Of a stretch of DNA of 64,000 bases, positions 56,676 to 64,000 are shown piece after piece. The notes beneath the pieces were generated by a model. That model saw only the letters and a list, made by a program, of their open reading frames with translations, had not been told where the DNA came from and did no database searches. The stretch comes from Rhodococcus sp. P-2 (GTDB lineage Bacteria; Actinomycetota; Actinomycetes; Mycobacteriales; Mycobacteriaceae): positions 4,028,053 through 4,092,052 of the forward strand of contig NZ_CP066779.1 of the NCBI RefSeq assembly GCF_016598535.1. The letters are read 5' to 3'. How positions within the stretch are numbered: position 1 is the stretch's first letter; each line of letters opens with the position of its first letter. Made by a program: the position numbers and the translations under genes.

Positions 56676-57707
56676 ATGAAACGCCGTTCCCGCACACTTC
56701 TCACTGCTATCGCGACCATGGGGGCCGTGGTACTCACAGCGTGCAGTGGTGGCTCGAGCGACACCGTGGGTGGTGACAGCGCCGCCAGCGACGGTAGCGC
56801 CGGCACGATCAACCTGTTCGCCTACGCCGTGCCGAAGCCCGGCTTCGACAAGCTCACCGCAGCCTTCCAGGCCACCGACGAGGGCAAGAACGTCAACTTC
56901 AATCCTTCGTACGGCGCCTCGGGTGACCAGTCGCGCAAGGTGAAGGACGGCGCCGAGGCCGACTTCGTCAACTTCTCCGTCGAGCCCGACATCACCCGTC
57001 TGGTCGATGCCGGCCTGGTCGATCAGAACTGGAACCAGGACGCCTACAACGGAATTCCGTTCGGATCGGTAGTCACCATCGTGACTCGTCCGGGCAACCC
57101 GAAGGGCATCAAGGACTGGGACGACCTGCTCCAACCCGGCCTCGAGGTCGTCACGCCGAACCCCTTCAGTTCCGGCTCGGCCAAGTGGAACCTCTTGGCG
57201 CCCTATGCCGCCAAGAGTGACGGTGGCAAGAACCCGCAGGCGGGTCTCGACTACGTCACCGCCTTGGTCAACGATCATGTCAAGATCCAGCCCAAGTCGG
57301 GACGCGAGGCTTCGGAAGCCTTCCTGCAGGGCAGCGGTGACGTTCTGATCAGCTACGAGAACGAGGCACTGTTCATCGAAGGCAACGGCGACCCGGTCGA
57401 GCACGTCACCCCGCCCACGACCTTCAAGATCGAGAACCCCGTTGCCGTGATCTCGAACAGCAAGGTCCTCGACAAGGCGACCGCGTTCAAGGACTACCTG
57501 TACACGACCGAGGGCCAGACGCTCTGGGCCGAGGCAGGATTCCGTCCCGTCGATCCCGCAGTCGCTGCCAAGTTCACCGACAAGTTCCCCGAGCCGACCA
57601 AGCTGTGGACGATCGCAGACCTCGGTGGCTGGAAGGCCGTGGACAGTGCCCTGTTCACCAAGGACACCGGTTCGATCGCAGTGATCTACGACAACGCGAC
57701 CAAGTAA
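56676..57707 (+). CDS. subI: Sulfate ABC transporter substrate-binding lipoprotein
   Basis: A 343-residue sulfate/thiosulfate binding protein. The signal MKRRSRTLLTAIATMGAVVL ends in a lipobox Cys (TACSGG). The mature part has INLFAYAVPKPGFDKLTAAF, NPSYGASGDQSRKV and SYENEALFIEGNG-type motifs of the Sbp/CysP family. ATG 56676 has AGGAAGG upstream. It starts the transporter operon, with cysT 7 bp after it. Periplasmic-side binding of sulfate feeds the CysTWA channel. Confidence 0.92.
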   Translation: MKRRSRTLLTAIATMGAVVLTACSGGSSDTVGGDSAASDGSAGTINLFAYAVPKPGFDKLTAAFQATDEGKNVNFNPSYGASGDQSRKVKDGAEADFVNFSVEPDITRLVDAGLVDQNWNQDAYNGIPFGSVVTIVTRPGNPKGIKDWDDLLQPGLEVVTPNPFSSGSAKWNLLAPYAAKSDGGKNPQAGLDYVTALVNDHVKIQPKSGREASEAFLQGSGDVLISYENEALFIEGNGDPVEHVTPPTTFKIENPVAVISNSKVLDKATAFKDYLYTTEGQTLWAEAGFRPVDPAVAAKFTDKFPEPTKLWTIADLGGWKAVDSALFTKDTGSIAVIYDNATK

Positions 57708-57714
57708 GACTGAC

Positions 57715-58563
57715 GTGACTGACACTATCGACCCCACCCCCGTGGCTCGTCGGCGAAAACTCGCGCGGGTCACGGGGAGTGTGGGGCCGCTCGGAATCGG
57801 TGTCACCACCCTGTGGCTCTCCGTGATCGTTCTGCTTCCGCTCGCCGCGTTGACCGCCACGGCGTTCGACGAGGGGATCTCCGGATTCTGGGACGCCGTC
57901 ACCGCACCCGTTGCTTTGGCGTCGCTGCGCGTGACGTTGTTCGTCTCGATCATCGTGGCACTGATCAACGTCGTGATGGGCACGATCATCGCGTGGGTCC
58001 TGGTCCGGGACGAGTTTCCGGGCAAGCGCATCGTCAACTCGATGATCGATCTGCCGTTCGCTCTGCCGACGATCGTGGCGTCGATCGTGTTGCTGTCCCT
58101 ATACGGACCGCAGTCGCCGATCGATATCCACCTCAACGCAACCCAGCCCGGACTGATCGTGGCTCTGGCTTTCGTGACCTTGCCGTTCGTCGTCCGTTCG
58201 GTGCAGCCGGTGCTGATGGAGGTCGACCGCGAAGTCGAGGAGGCAGCTGCGTCCTTGGGCGCTTCCAACTGGACGATCTTCCGCTCGGTCGTCCTTCCGA
58301 CGCTGGCGCCTGCCGTCATCTCCGGCGCGGGACTCGCGTTCGCCCGCGCGATCGGTGAATACGGTTCGGTCGTCCTGATCGGCGGCAACATTCCGCGCGT
58401 GACGCAGATGACGTCGCAGTTCATTCAGCAGCAGATCGAGATCGATCGGCCTACCAACGCCGCCGCCGTCTCGGTAGCGTTGCTGGCCATCGCATTCGTG
58501 ACGCTGTTCGTCCTGCGAATCTTCGCTTCGCGGGGACAGCGACGTGAGGAGAGTTCCCGATGA
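57715..58563 (+). CDS. cysT: Sulfate ABC transporter permease CysT
   Basis: A 282-residue inner-membrane permease with six helices. The EAA loop that contacts CysA is EEAAASLGASNWTIFRSVVLPTLAPAVISG. Helices include LGIGVTTLWLSVIVLLPLAAL and LFVSIIVALINVVMGTIIAWVL. The GTG start lies seven bases after subI. It ends in an ATGA overlap with cysW, the usual CysT-CysW order. Confidence 0.94.
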   Translation: MTDTIDPTPVARRRKLARVTGSVGPLGIGVTTLWLSVIVLLPLAALTATAFDEGISGFWDAVTAPVALASLRVTLFVSIIVALINVVMGTIIAWVLVRDEFPGKRIVNSMIDLPFALPTIVASIVLLSLYGPQSPIDIHLNATQPGLIVALAFVTLPFVVRSVQPVLMEVDREVEEAAASLGASNWTIFRSVVLPTLAPAVISGAGLAFARAIGEYGSVVLIGGNIPRVTQMTSQFIQQQIEIDRPTNAAAVSVALLAIAFVTLFVLRIFASRGQRREESSR

Positions 58564-59366
58564 ACGTGTCCAGAGGATCGAAAATCGGTCTGCGGACCAT
58601 CGCTCTCGTCTACCTGTTCGTGTTGTTGGTCGTGCCGATCGGCGTGATCCTGACGCGAACGTTCGAAAACGGAATCGGCCCGTTCCTCGAATCGATCACG
58701 ACGCCGGCAGCGATCTCCGCGCTGAATCTTTCGCTGATCATCGTGGCGATCGTGGTCCCGATCAACGTCGTGTTCGGTGTGGTCACGGCTCTGGCGCTCG
58801 TGCGTGGGCGTTTCCCGGGGCGGGGCGTACTGCAGTCGGTGGTCGACCTGCCCTTCGCAGTCTCGCCCGTCGTCGTCGGTGTGTCGTTGATCCTTCTGTG
58901 GGGTGCCAACGGTTGGTTCGGCGGCATCGAATCGTTGGGGTTCAAGGTCATCTTCGGTTTGCCCGGCATGGTGATCGCGACGATTTTCGTGACGCTGCCC
59001 TTCGTCGTCCGGGAAGTCGAACCCGTACTTCACGAGATCGGCGACGAGCAGGAACAAGCTGCCGCGACGCTCGGTGCCTCGGGCTGGCAGACGTTCTGGC
59101 GGATCACCTTGCCCGCGATCCGCTGGGGCCTGACATACGGAATCGTGTTGACGGTGGCGCGTTCGCTCGGTGAATTCGGCGCAGTCATCATGGTCTCTTC
59201 CGGCTTCCCCGGGGTATCCCAGACACTGACATTGCTGGTGCATTCGCGATACATCGACGACCACAACACCTTTGGTGCGTATTCGGCGGCAACGCTGCTG
59301 ATGGGCATCGCCATCATTGTCCTGTTGCTGATGACGCTGCTGGACCGTAAGAGGAGCACCACATGA
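58560..59366 (+). CDS. cysW: Sulfate ABC transporter permease CysW
   Basis: A 268-residue second permease, six helices, with its own EAA loop ([26 protein letters not shown]). It pairs with CysT to form the channel. Starts in the cysT stop (ATGA) and ends in an ATGA overlap with cysA, so the three are tightly coupled. Other permeases of this family carry molybdate, but the neighbours fix the substrate as sulfate or thiosulfate. Confidence 0.94.
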   Translation: MNVSRGSKIGLRTIALVYLFVLLVVPIGVILTRTFENGIGPFLESITTPAAISALNLSLIIVAIVVPINVVFGVVTALALVRGRFPGRGVLQSVVDLPFAVSPVVVGVSLILLWGANGWFGGIESLGFKVIFGLPGMVIATIFVTLPFVVREVEPVLHEIGDEQEQAAATLGASGWQTFWRITLPAIRWGLTYGIVLTVARSLGEFGAVIMVSSGFPGVSQTLTLLVHSRYIDDHNTFGAYSAATLLMGIAIIVLLLMTLLDRKRSTT

Positions 59367-60412
59367 TCACAGTGACCGGGGCCCGCAAGAACTACGGTGA
59401 TTTCGCGGCGCTCGACGACGTGACGGTCAACATTCCCTCGGGTTCGTTGACGGCATTGCTCGGGCCCAGTGGGTCGGGAAAGTCGACGTTGCTGCGTTCG
59501 ATCGCAGGGCTCGAAGAACTCGATTCGGGAACCATCACCATCGCAGGCAAGGACGTCACCGGCGTCTCGCCGCAGAAGCGAGACATCGGTTTCGTGTTCC
59601 AGCACTACGCGGCGTTCAAGCACATGACGGTGCGGGACAACGTGGCGTTCGGGCTCAAGATCCGCAAGCGCCCGAAGCCGGAGATCGAGAAGAAGGTCAA
59701 CGAACTACTGGGGATCGTCGGCCTCGACGGCTTTCAGCATCGGTACCCGGCGCAGCTGTCCGGTGGTCAGCGTCAGCGCATGGCGTTGGCGCGCGCTCTG
59801 GCTGTCGACCCGCAGGTACTTCTGCTCGACGAGCCCTTCGGCGCGCTCGACGCGAAGGTTCGTGCCGACCTGCGCACCTGGTTGCGTCGTCTGCACGACG
59901 AGGTGCACGTCACCACCGTTCTGGTCACCCACGACCAGGAGGAGGCTCTCGACGTGGCAGACCGTATCGCGGTGCTGAACAAGGGTCGGATCGAGCAGAT
60001 CGGCGAACCAGCCGACCTGTACGACCGCCCGTCGAACGACTTCGTGATGTCCTTCCTCGGATCCGTCGCGAAGCTCAACGGGCAGCTGGTTCGTCCGCAC
60101 GACATCCGCCTCGGCCGCGATCCGAGCATGGCTCTCGCTCAGGAGTCCGGAACGGCCGAGTCCCTGGGCGTCACACGCGCCACCGTCGAGCGCGTCGTCT
60201 ACCTCGGCTTCGAGGTTCGAGTGGACCTGCGCAACGAGGCAACGGGCGAGCTCTTCTCGGCTCAGGTCACGCGCGGTGACAGTGCAGCGCTGCACCTCGA
60301 GGCGGGGGAGACGGTGTACGCCCGGGCAACCCGGGTGCCGGATCTGCCGGAGACTCCGGTGTCGACGCCGGTGCAGGAGCCGGTCACGGTGAGTGTCGTC
60401 GGCCAGGTATGA
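59363..60412 (+). CDS. cysA: Sulfate ABC transporter ATPase CysA
   Basis: A 349-residue ATPase: Walker [10 protein letters not shown], signature [15 protein letters not shown], Walker [13 protein letters not shown], and switch His in [14 protein letters not shown]. The C-terminal 110 residues are a TOBE-like domain. It powers sulfate import. It overlaps cysW by four bases and is the last gene of the operon; a large hairpin follows. Confidence 0.96.
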   Translation: MITVTGARKNYGDFAALDDVTVNIPSGSLTALLGPSGSGKSTLLRSIAGLEELDSGTITIAGKDVTGVSPQKRDIGFVFQHYAAFKHMTVRDNVAFGLKIRKRPKPEIEKKVNELLGIVGLDGFQHRYPAQLSGGQRQRMALARALAVDPQVLLLDEPFGALDAKVRADLRTWLRRLHDEVHVTTVLVTHDQEEALDVADRIAVLNKGRIEQIGEPADLYDRPSNDFVMSFLGSVAKLNGQLVRPHDIRLGRDPSMALAQESGTAESLGVTRATVERVVYLGFEVRVDLRNEATGELFSAQVTRGDSAALHLEAGETVYARATRVPDLPETPVSTPVQEPVTVSVVGQV

Positions 60413-60452
60413 CCCGCTCGCCCTGATTGCCCAGTTCTACCCCCACCCATAG

Positions 60453-60507
60453 CTGAGCGAACGGCACTTTCGGTCTCCTGATGGCGCCGAACGTGCCGTT
60501 CGCTCAG
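60453..60507. terminator. Bidirectional terminator after cysA
   Basis: Arms 60453-60473 and 60487-60507 pair over 21 bases with one mismatch (perfect outer 14 bp: CTGAGCGAACGGCA and its complement). It lies between the convergent cysA and universal stress protein genes. Confidence 0.85.
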
Positions 60508-60537
60508 AAACCGGGGGTCGGGAAACAGCGAAAGAGT

Positions 60538-61434
60538 TCAGCCCTCGCGGCAGACGAGGACCGGGCACTGGGCGTGGTGGATCAGGCTCTGACTGGTCGA
60601 TCCGACGATCGACGCCATGAACGGGCTGCGGCCATGGCTGCCGACGACTACGAGTTGCGCCTCCGCCGAATGCTCGAGCAGCGCTTTCATCGGTCCGCTG
60701 CGTTGGACACTGCGGGTGACGTCGACGTCGGGGTACTTCTCCGTCCACCCGGCGAGGCACTCGGACAACAGAGCGTGCTCGTGCTGCTCGTACGGCCCCC
60801 AGTCCACGAAGCGCCTGGCTTCGGAATACCCGCCCAGCGAGGCGTGCTCGTTCCACGTGTGGACCGCAACCAACGGTGCGCCGAGGAACGCGGCAAACTC
60901 GAAAGCGTGTGCCACGGCTAGTTCACTGAGCTTGCTTCCGTCGACGCCGACGACGATGGGCCTGGTGTCGGCTGTCGCGTGATCACCGTTGCCGCGGAAG
61001 ACAGCCACGGGACAGTGTGCCCGGTTGACCACCCGAATGGTGTCGGACCCGAGAAACACCGATTGCATCTCGCTCGTACCCGCCTGACCCAGCGCAACGA
61101 TGCGGGCGGATTTCGACAGCTCGACGAGTGTGGTTGCGGGAGTGCCGGTCACGAGGCCGCGTTCGATGGTGACGTCGGTGTGGTCATCGCGGATGGCGTC
61201 CTCGGCCTCGTCGAGAAGTTTGGCACCCTCGACGCGAAGGTGGTGGTCGAACATCTCTTCGTCGGTGACGTTGGTACCGCCACCGGACTCGGGTTGTCCT
61301 GGCAGCACGTGGGTCAGCCGCAGTGGTTCGTCGAATCTCTTTGCAGCCGATGCTGCCCACCTCGCGGCATTGACCGCGCTTGCCGAGCCGTCGATACCGG
61401 CCACGATTCCGTGTCGAACAGATGCACTGGTCAT
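60538..61434 (-). CDS. Tandem universal stress protein
   Basis: A 298-residue protein made of two UspA domains. The first opens IVAGIDGSASAVNAARWAA and ends GSDTIRVVNRAHCPVAVFRG; the second opens IVVGVDGSKLSELAVAHAFEFA and ends GSHGRSPFMASIVGSTSQSLIHHAQCPVLVCR. Each has the ATP-binding G-x2-G-x9-G(S/T) motif or close to it. Tandem Usps in actinobacteria help under hypoxia and stationary phase. ATG 61434 follows AGGAG; a frame extending 15 codons further has no support. Confidence 0.93.
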   Translation of the reverse strand: MTSASVRHGIVAGIDGSASAVNAARWAASAAKRFDEPLRLTHVLPGQPESGGGTNVTDEEMFDHHLRVEGAKLLDEAEDAIRDDHTDVTIERGLVTGTPATTLVELSKSARIVALGQAGTSEMQSVFLGSDTIRVVNRAHCPVAVFRGNGDHATADTRPIVVGVDGSKLSELAVAHAFEFAAFLGAPLVAVHTWNEHASLGGYSEARRFVDWGPYEQHEHALLSECLAGWTEKYPDVDVTRSVQRSGPMKALLEHSAEAQLVVVGSHGRSPFMASIVGSTSQSLIHHAQCPVLVCREG

Positions 61435-61489
61435 GGAAGTCTCCTCGCGTCGCCTCCCTACCAGTGTGTCCCTGCTCACCCCAGGTTCG

Positions 61490-62266
61490 CTACAAACTGG
61501 TCAGCTCCCGTGTGGCGAGAACGTCGGTAGGTACCGCTGCGCGAGATCGACGCGGGCGCAACGACAACAGAGCGGTGATGAATCCGTTACCAGGCAGTGT
61601 CAGTTCCACGTTCTTCAACACGGTTCGGCGCATCAACGCGAGCAGAGCTGCGACGCCGGTGACAGCCATCCACATCGGTAGTGGGTACAGCGTCAGGCGT
61701 TCACCCAAGCCGAAGGTGAGGGTTCGTCCGAGAAGCAGTACGGCGCCGACGATTCCGGTTGCTGCGCACAGTCCTGACCACACTGCGATCCACTTGCTGT
61801 GCTTCCAGAACTGAATTGCCATGAGTACGAGTACGGCATGACGGGCGACGAAGCCCGGAAGTACTGCGGTCCAGTGAACGAAGGTCCCGTCGTTGGCCGG
61901 GAAGAGTCCGGTAGCCGCGGTGCTCAATGCAACGACGACGGCAAGACCGAGAATCCACTTTTTCGCACGACCGTCCGGAATGTACTTGTGTAGCAAGGCC
62001 GCACCGAGGATGGTGAGCGCACCGAGGATCATGAAAGCCGCGTTCATGACGTCGTGCATCGGCGAACACGAATCCACGCTGCATGTCGTCACACCCAGTG
62101 AACTGATGGAGTCACGCGCGAAGCTGTACGGCGTCTTCCAGGCTCCGGCCGTGAAGATTTCGACAAGCAGGTAAAGCACCGACAGGACCCATGCGATGCC
62201 GGCTGTGCCGAGGCGAAGATTGTGAGTGATGGTGTTCCCTCTCGCGGCGCTCTGAGGGGATTGCAC
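61490..62266 (-). CDS. DUF998 membrane protein
   Basis: A 258-residue membrane protein with about six to seven helices (TAGIAWVLSVLYLLVEIFTAG; HDVMNAAFMILGALTILGAALL; WILGLAVVVALSTAATGLFPAN; MWMAVTGVAALLALM). These match the DUF998 family, whose role is unknown. It starts at GTG 62266 with a weak ribosome binding site. It follows the chelatase on the same strand with a 94-base gap that holds a small hairpin. A link to sulfur metabolism is not supported by the sequence. Confidence 0.82.
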   Translation of the reverse strand: MQSPQSAARGNTITHNLRLGTAGIAWVLSVLYLLVEIFTAGAWKTPYSFARDSISSLGVTTCSVDSCSPMHDVMNAAFMILGALTILGAALLHKYIPDGRAKKWILGLAVVVALSTAATGLFPANDGTFVHWTAVLPGFVARHAVLVLMAIQFWKHSKWIAVWSGLCAATGIVGAVLLLGRTLTFGLGERLTLYPLPMWMAVTGVAALLALMRRTVLKNVELTLPGNGFITALLSLRPRRSRAAVPTDVLATRELTSL

Positions 62267-62285
62267 CCAAAGATCTGTTTCGCAG

Positions 62286-62304
62286 GCGAAGGAGGTACCT
62301 TCGC
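62286..62304 (-). other. Hairpin between chelatase and DUF998 gene
   Basis: GCGAAGG (62286-62292) pairs with CCTTCGC (62298-62304) around a five-base loop, 19 bases before the GTG of the DUF998 gene. It could be a weak terminator of the chelatase transcript or a leader structure. Confidence 0.4.
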
Positions 62305-62360
62305 GGGCTGGACAGATCCAACACTACGGTAACAATCTGATAACGGCCTGTGAAACCGGA

Positions 62361-63116
62361 TCAGGCGGAGCGGACCAGACGGTCGGGTAGTGCATCAGCG
62401 ACTTGTCGGTAACGGTCGATCATCGTTTCGATCAGTAGAGAGTGCCCACCGATCGTGTCGGCGAAACGCGCGCGCGGACACGCCGTTGCTGCGGCAGCGC
62501 TGAGTCGATCGGTCAGCAGGCCGGGAGCCAAGAACCACGGTGCGACGACAACGCGTTCTGCGCCGTCCTGCTCGAGAGCGGAGATCGCCTGGGCAACTGT
62601 CGGTTCCGCAGACGTGGCGAAACAGATTCGAACACCCGACCAGTTGGTTCCGGTCAGAAGCGTGGAGGCCAATTCTGAGGTCGCGGCATTGGCGCGCGCG
62701 TCGGACGAGCCGACTGCCGCGAGAGCGACACCGACCGACGGATCATCCGGCCGTGCACCTGCTTCGAGAATTCGCTCGCGCACCGCTTCGATCAGCCGAG
62801 CATCGCGACCCAGTACGTCTGCTTGGAACACGGTCAGTTGGGGGTGGCGCACCGCGGCAGCGGCCAAGAGCCCCGGCAGATCTACCCGAGCATGGAAGGC
62901 GTTGCCCAGCAGCATCGGAACAACAACGGCGTGAGTATGGCCGTCGTGTGCAACTCCGTCCAGGACCTGATCGATGGACGGTGCATTGAGATCGAGAAAC
63001 GCCAGCCGGACATCGAGGTCTGGCCGGGCTTCACGAAGAGCCGCTACGGCAGCCGTGATCACCCGAGCAGAACGGGGATCACGGCTGCCGTGAGCAACAG
63101 CAATGAGCGGAACCAT
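62361..63116 (-). CDS. Sirohydrochlorin chelatase
   Basis: A 251-residue chelatase of the CbiX/SirB type. It has two similar halves: PLIAVAHGSRDPRSARVITAAVAALRE with its active-site His at the start, LLGNAFHARVDLPGLLAAAAV with the second metal His, and a degenerate repeat in the second half (VGVALAAVGSSDARANAATSEL). It puts iron into sirohydrochlorin to make siroheme, the cofactor of sulfite reductase. ATG 63116 was chosen at the homology start. It begins four bases after cysN, as in the mycobacterial sulfate-reduction cluster. Confidence 0.9.
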   Translation of the reverse strand: MVPLIAVAHGSRDPRSARVITAAVAALREARPDLDVRLAFLDLNAPSIDQVLDGVAHDGHTHAVVVPMLLGNAFHARVDLPGLLAAAAVRHPQLTVFQADVLGRDARLIEAVRERILEAGARPDDPSVGVALAAVGSSDARANAATSELASTLLTGTNWSGVRICFATSAEPTVAQAISALEQDGAERVVVAPWFLAPGLLTDRLSAAAATACPRARFADTIGGHSLLIETMIDRYRQVADALPDRLVRSA

Positions 63117-63120
63117 CGTC

Positions 63121-64000
63121 TTAGACGCGCTCGCCCAATTCGACAGCGGAAATGACGTCGCCGACGAGGCCTGCGGCGAGAGTGTTTCCACCGGCGGGAT
63201 CGATCAGCAGGAAGCTGCCGGTGTGGCGATTGACGGCGTAGTCGTCGGCCACGATCGGCTCGGCCACCCGGATCGAGATCTTGCCGATCTCGTTGAGCTC
63301 GAGCGTTTCCGGGCCCTGATCCGTGGTGAGATCCTGCTCGTTGAATCGCTCCACCAAGCTGCCGACGATGGCCTGCGTCGTGCGCGTGCCGTGCTTGAGC
63401 AGCAAGCGTGCACCGGGGCGCAGCGGCTTCTCGGCCAGCCAGCAGACGGTGGCGTCGAATTCGCCGATCGGCTCGGGTGCGTCAGACGGTGAGGCGATGG
63501 TGTCGCCGCGGGATACGTCGACGTCGTCGGCCAGGATCAGTGTGACACTGCGCCCGGCGTGGGCGACGTCCAGTTCACCGTCGGCCGTGTCGATACGAGT
63601 AACGGTGGTGCGCGTACCCGAGGGCAGGATCACCACTTCGTCGCCGGGTACGACGGAACCGGCAGCGACCTGACCGGCGTATCCCCGGTAGTCGAGGAAC
63701 TCGGCGGTGCGGGGGCGGATCACGTACTGCACCGGGAAGCGCAGGCCGACGCGATGCGGCTCGGCGTCGACCGGAATCGACTCGAGGTGCTCGATCAGCG
63801 TGGGGCCGGTGTAGTACGGGGTCTTGTCGGAGCGGATGGCGACGTTGTCACCGTGCAGTGCCGACACCGGGATCTCGACGACGTCTTCGCTTGCCCAGCC
63901 CAGTGAGCTGGTGAGTTCGTTGAACTCGGCGGAGATCGAGGTGAAGACCTCTTCCGGGTTCTCGACGAGGTCGATCTTGTTCACGGCGAGGACGAGCTTC
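63121..64000 (-). CDS. cysN: Sulfate adenylyltransferase subunit 1, 3' part
   Basis: The frame is open to the window edge, so the N-terminal G domain start lies outside. The visible 293 codons include the guanine-specificity motif AVNKIDLVE, then the EF-Tu-like beta barrels (RFPVQYVIRPRTAEFLDYRGYAG; GDEVVILPSGTRTTV; RIAEPIV-type region). CysN is the GTPase subunit that drives ATP sulfurylase, making APS from sulfate. The protein stops after GDVISAVELGERV, so no APS kinase (CysC) is fused. cysD and cysH are expected upstream, beyond the window. Confidence 0.93.
   Translation of the reverse strand, partial: KLVLAVNKIDLVENPEEVFTSISAEFNELTSSLGWASEDVVEIPVSALHGDNVAIRSDKTPYYTGPTLIEHLESIPVDAEPHRVGLRFPVQYVIRPRTAEFLDYRGYAGQVAAGSVVPGDEVVILPSGTRTTVTRIDTADGELDVAHAGRSVTLILADDVDVSRGDTIASPSDAPEPIGEFDATVCWLAEKPLRPGARLLLKHGTRTTQAIVGSLVERFNEQDLTTDQGPETLELNEIGKISIRVAEPIVADDYAVNRHTGSFLLIDPAGGNTLAAGLVGDVISAVELGERV

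Overview
The window looks like chromosomal DNA of a high-GC actinomycete of the Corynebacteriales, most likely a Rhodococcus close to the R. erythropolis group. This is inferred from GC-rich codon use, many GTG starts, 4-bp GTGA/ATGA gene overlaps, an actinobacterial RNase E with long disordered arms, and a gene order that follows the Mycobacterium tuberculosis region valS-folC-ndk-rne-rplU-rpmA-obg-proB ... proA ... nadD-rsfS-gpgP-octT-degV-comEA-comEC-holA-rpsT ... lepA ... cysTWA ... sirohydrochlorin chelatase. I see no tRNA, rRNA, IS element, prophage or CRISPR array. No species database was searched.

Layout. 1-8.6 kb: the end of a dehydroshikimate dehydratase/HPPD-like gene, a formate-dehydrogenase-like pair (fdhD plus an FdhF/YdeP oxidoreductase), an iron-siderophore binding lipoprotein with an IdeR-like box, a GNAT acetyltransferase, an S9 peptidase, and a secreted repeat protein whose frame is broken at a run of ten G. 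8.8-21.3 kb: core translation and RNA genes (valS, folC, ndk, rne, rplU, rpmA, obgE) and proB. 21.2-32.8 kb: an accessory block between proB and proA, with a sirtuin, a VOC protein, ectABC plus a D-2-hydroxyacid dehydrogenase, a RecQ helicase with a phosphoribosyltransferase-like tail, a MerR regulator, an MFS transporter with a ribokinase, and an old yellow enzyme. 33-44.5 kb: proA, a MoxR/VWA pair, nadD-rsfS-gpgP-octT, degV, comEA-comEC and holA. 44.6-56 kb: rpsT, a circularly permuted ATP-grasp / alpha-E / transglutaminase triad, an aquaporin, a PemK-like protein, lepA, nitronate monooxygenase, a second siderophore-binding lipoprotein and a GH15 trehalase-like enzyme. 56-64 kb: sulfur assimilation, with two tiny membrane proteins, a Cys-Cys leader peptide, the sulfate ABC operon, a universal stress protein, a DUF998 protein, sirohydrochlorin chelatase and the end of cysN.

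How the genes work together. Sulfate uptake (subI-cysTWA), sulfate activation (cysN) and siroheme iron insertion for sulfite reductase form one physiological unit, apparently controlled by a leaderless Cys-Cys peptide. ectABC makes the compatible solute ectoine and has a perfect CRP-type palindrome upstream. gpgP-octT belong to methylglucose lipopolysaccharide synthesis. The two iron-binding lipoproteins each have an IdeR-like box and no adjacent permease genes.

The best candidates for new biology are: the leaderless Cys-Cys leader of the sulfate operon; the 25-residue membrane protein coupled to a 68-residue one; the 23-bp minisatellite in the divergent promoter region before proA; the homopolymer frameshift in the secreted repeat protein; the hairpin-rich leader of rne; and the still poorly understood ATP-grasp/alpha-E/transglutaminase system.
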